Shown here: positions 6,678-7,752 of the stretch, in pieces
Layout of the letters: each line of letters opens with the position of its first letter
How positions within the stretch are numbered: position 1 is the stretch's first letter
From: Pseudomonas sp. PGPPP3
GTDB taxonomy: Bacteria > Pseudomonadota > Gammaproteobacteria > Pseudomonadales > Pseudomonadaceae
Length of the DNA: 7,752 nucleotides
Assembly (NCBI GenBank): GCA_002256055.1
Contig: NKIE01000051.1
Span: 3,355 to 11,106, forward strand
Direction: 5' to 3'
Notes under the pieces: generated by a model
Database searches by the model: none
What the model was told of the DNA's origin: nothing
What the model saw: the letters and a program-made list of their open reading frames with translations, nothing else
Made by a program: the position numbers and the translations under genes

Positions 6678-7752
6678 ATGAAACTGTCTCCCCTGGCCCT
6701 GGCTGTTGCCCTGCTGCCGTTCACGACTCACGCCACTGCTACTGACGCCGCTACAGATAGCTCCGAAGCATTGCTGGCGCCGGCACTGGTGGTCACGTCC
6801 GGCCGTCAGGTGGAATCCAAAAAGGCCGCCGTGGCCGCGACCAGCGTCTTCACCCGCTCGGATATCGAACGCCTACAAGTGCGCAACGTCGATGAACTGC
6901 TGACCCGCGTACCAGGCGTCAGCGTCAGCCGCAACGGCGGTCCGGGCAGTATCTCCGGCGTATTTATGCGCGGTACCGGCAGCACTCAGTCGCTGATCCT
7001 CGTGGATGGCCAGCGCATTGCCTCTGCCACCAGCGGCACCGCCAGCCTGGAGTTCCTGAGCATCGACCAGATCGAACGGGTCGAAGTGGTGCGCGGCTCG
7101 CGCTCGTCACTGTATGGCTCGGACGCCATCGGCGGGGTCATCCAGATCTTCACCCGCCGCGGCGGCAACACCCCGGCACAGCCCTATATGCGCCTGGCCG
7201 CCGGCAGCAACAACACCTATGAGCGCACCCTGGGCATCTCCGGTGGCGACGCGCAGACTCGCTACAACCTCAGCGGCAACCTCAACGAAAGCCAGGGCAT
7301 CGACAACACCGGAAGCTACCTGGGTGACAATCGCGACGACGACGCCGTGCGCAACCGCGCCCTTAGCCTGAATGTCTCCCACCAATTCAATGAGCAACTG
7401 GAAGCAGGCATCAGCGCCCTCGACCAACGCGGCAAAACCGAGTTCGACGACATCTACAGCGGCACCCGCCCTTATGACGACTTCCAGCTCAGCAGCACCT
7501 CGGGCTACCTCAGCGCCCAGCTCAATGACAGCGGGCTGAGCCGCATCGAAGCCGGGCACAGCGAAGACAAGCGCGACACCCAAAACGATGACCCACTGGG
7601 CTCGCTGTACACCTACAACACCTACCGTAATGCGGCCAACTGGCTGAACACCGTGCAAGTCAATGATGCCAACAAGCTGCTGCTGGGCCTGGACTGGTAC
7701 GAAGACATCCTGCACAGCTCGACCGACTTCAACGAGACCTCACGCTGGAACC
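6678..7752 (+). CDS. btuB: TonB-dependent vitamin B12 receptor BtuB, N-terminal part (3' end outside window)
   Basis: This outer-membrane beta-barrel receptor takes up cobalamin using energy from TonB-ExbB-ExbD. The window holds 358 codons; E. coli BtuB has 614 residues including its signal, so roughly 40 percent is missing. Residues 1-21 form a signal peptide (Lys2, a hydrophobic core, then A-T-A before the likely cleavage). The TonB box is ALVVTSG at 36-42. The plug is about 46-163, including ELLTRVPGV, NGGPGS, FMRGT, LILVDGQRI, VEVVRGSRSSLYGSDAIGGVIQI, all close to BtuB by eye. Barrel strands follow. The acidic DNRDDDA stretch may correspond to the calcium-binding loops of BtuB; that is inference. 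Start ATG 6678 is set by GAGG at 6667-6670 and the signal peptide. The upstream cobalamin riboswitch independently supports B12 as ligand. A related corrinoid receptor cannot be excluded. Confidence 0.92.
   Translation, partial: MKLSPLALAVALLPFTTHATATDAATDSSEALLAPALVVTSGRQVESKKAAVAATSVFTRSDIERLQVRNVDELLTRVPGVSVSRNGGPGSISGVFMRGTGSTQSLILVDGQRIASATSGTASLEFLSIDQIERVEVVRGSRSSLYGSDAIGGVIQIFTRRGGNTPAQPYMRLAAGSNNTYERTLGISGGDAQTRYNLSGNLNESQGIDNTGSYLGDNRDDDAVRNRALSLNVSHQFNEQLEAGISALDQRGKTEFDDIYSGTRPYDDFQLSSTSGYLSAQLNDSGLSRIEAGHSEDKRDTQNDDPLGSLYTYNTYRNAANWLNTVQVNDANKLLLGLDWYEDILHSSTDFNETSRWN

Noticed and set aside
6551..6745. Small + strand open frame (64 aa) between riboswitch and btuB
   Set aside because: It has no ribosome-binding site, overlaps the expression platform and the btuB start in another frame, and its product shows no recognisable feature.

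Overview
The window is GC-rich DNA with tightly packed genes, all on the + strand. The Dxs protein, the fused carboxylase, the codon choice (strong G/C at third positions) and the cobalamin-riboswitch/BtuB arrangement point to a gammaproteobacterium, most likely Pseudomonas or a close relative. This assignment rests on remembered protein similarity, not on a database search.

Layout. (1) Positions 1-948 hold the C-terminal two thirds or so of an AMP-forming acyl-CoA ligase whose start lies upstream of the window. (2) Its stop codon overlaps the GTG start (945) of a 1093-residue single-chain biotin-dependent acyl-CoA carboxylase. The domain order is biotin carboxylase, biotin carrier, carboxyltransferase, as in the long-chain acyl-CoA carboxylase (LCC) type. 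The two genes are translationally coupled, which suggests that the ligase makes the CoA ester that the carboxylase then carboxylates. (3) A short gap (4227-4365) holds two perfect GC-rich inverted repeats and a possible promoter. (4) dxs (4366-6255) encodes 1-deoxy-D-xylulose-5-phosphate synthase, the first enzyme of the MEP isoprenoid pathway. Here it does not follow ispA, its usual partner in Pseudomonas. (5) The 422-bp gap 6256-6677 holds a hairpin, a clear Rho-independent terminator, a cobalamin riboswitch and a translational expression platform. (6) From 6678 to the window end runs the N-terminal part of a BtuB-type TonB-dependent vitamin B12 receptor.

The window therefore joins three functional units: an acyl-CoA activation/carboxylation operon, a housekeeping isoprenoid gene, and a B12-controlled uptake gene that may begin a cobalamin operon beyond the window. 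I see no mobile element, CRISPR array, tRNA or rRNA, and no evidence of a wholly new system. The best leads are the coupled ligase-LCC pair of unknown substrate, the displaced dxs with its structured leader and missing Shine-Dalgarno, and a legible pair of mutually exclusive helices that could form the btuB riboswitch switch.
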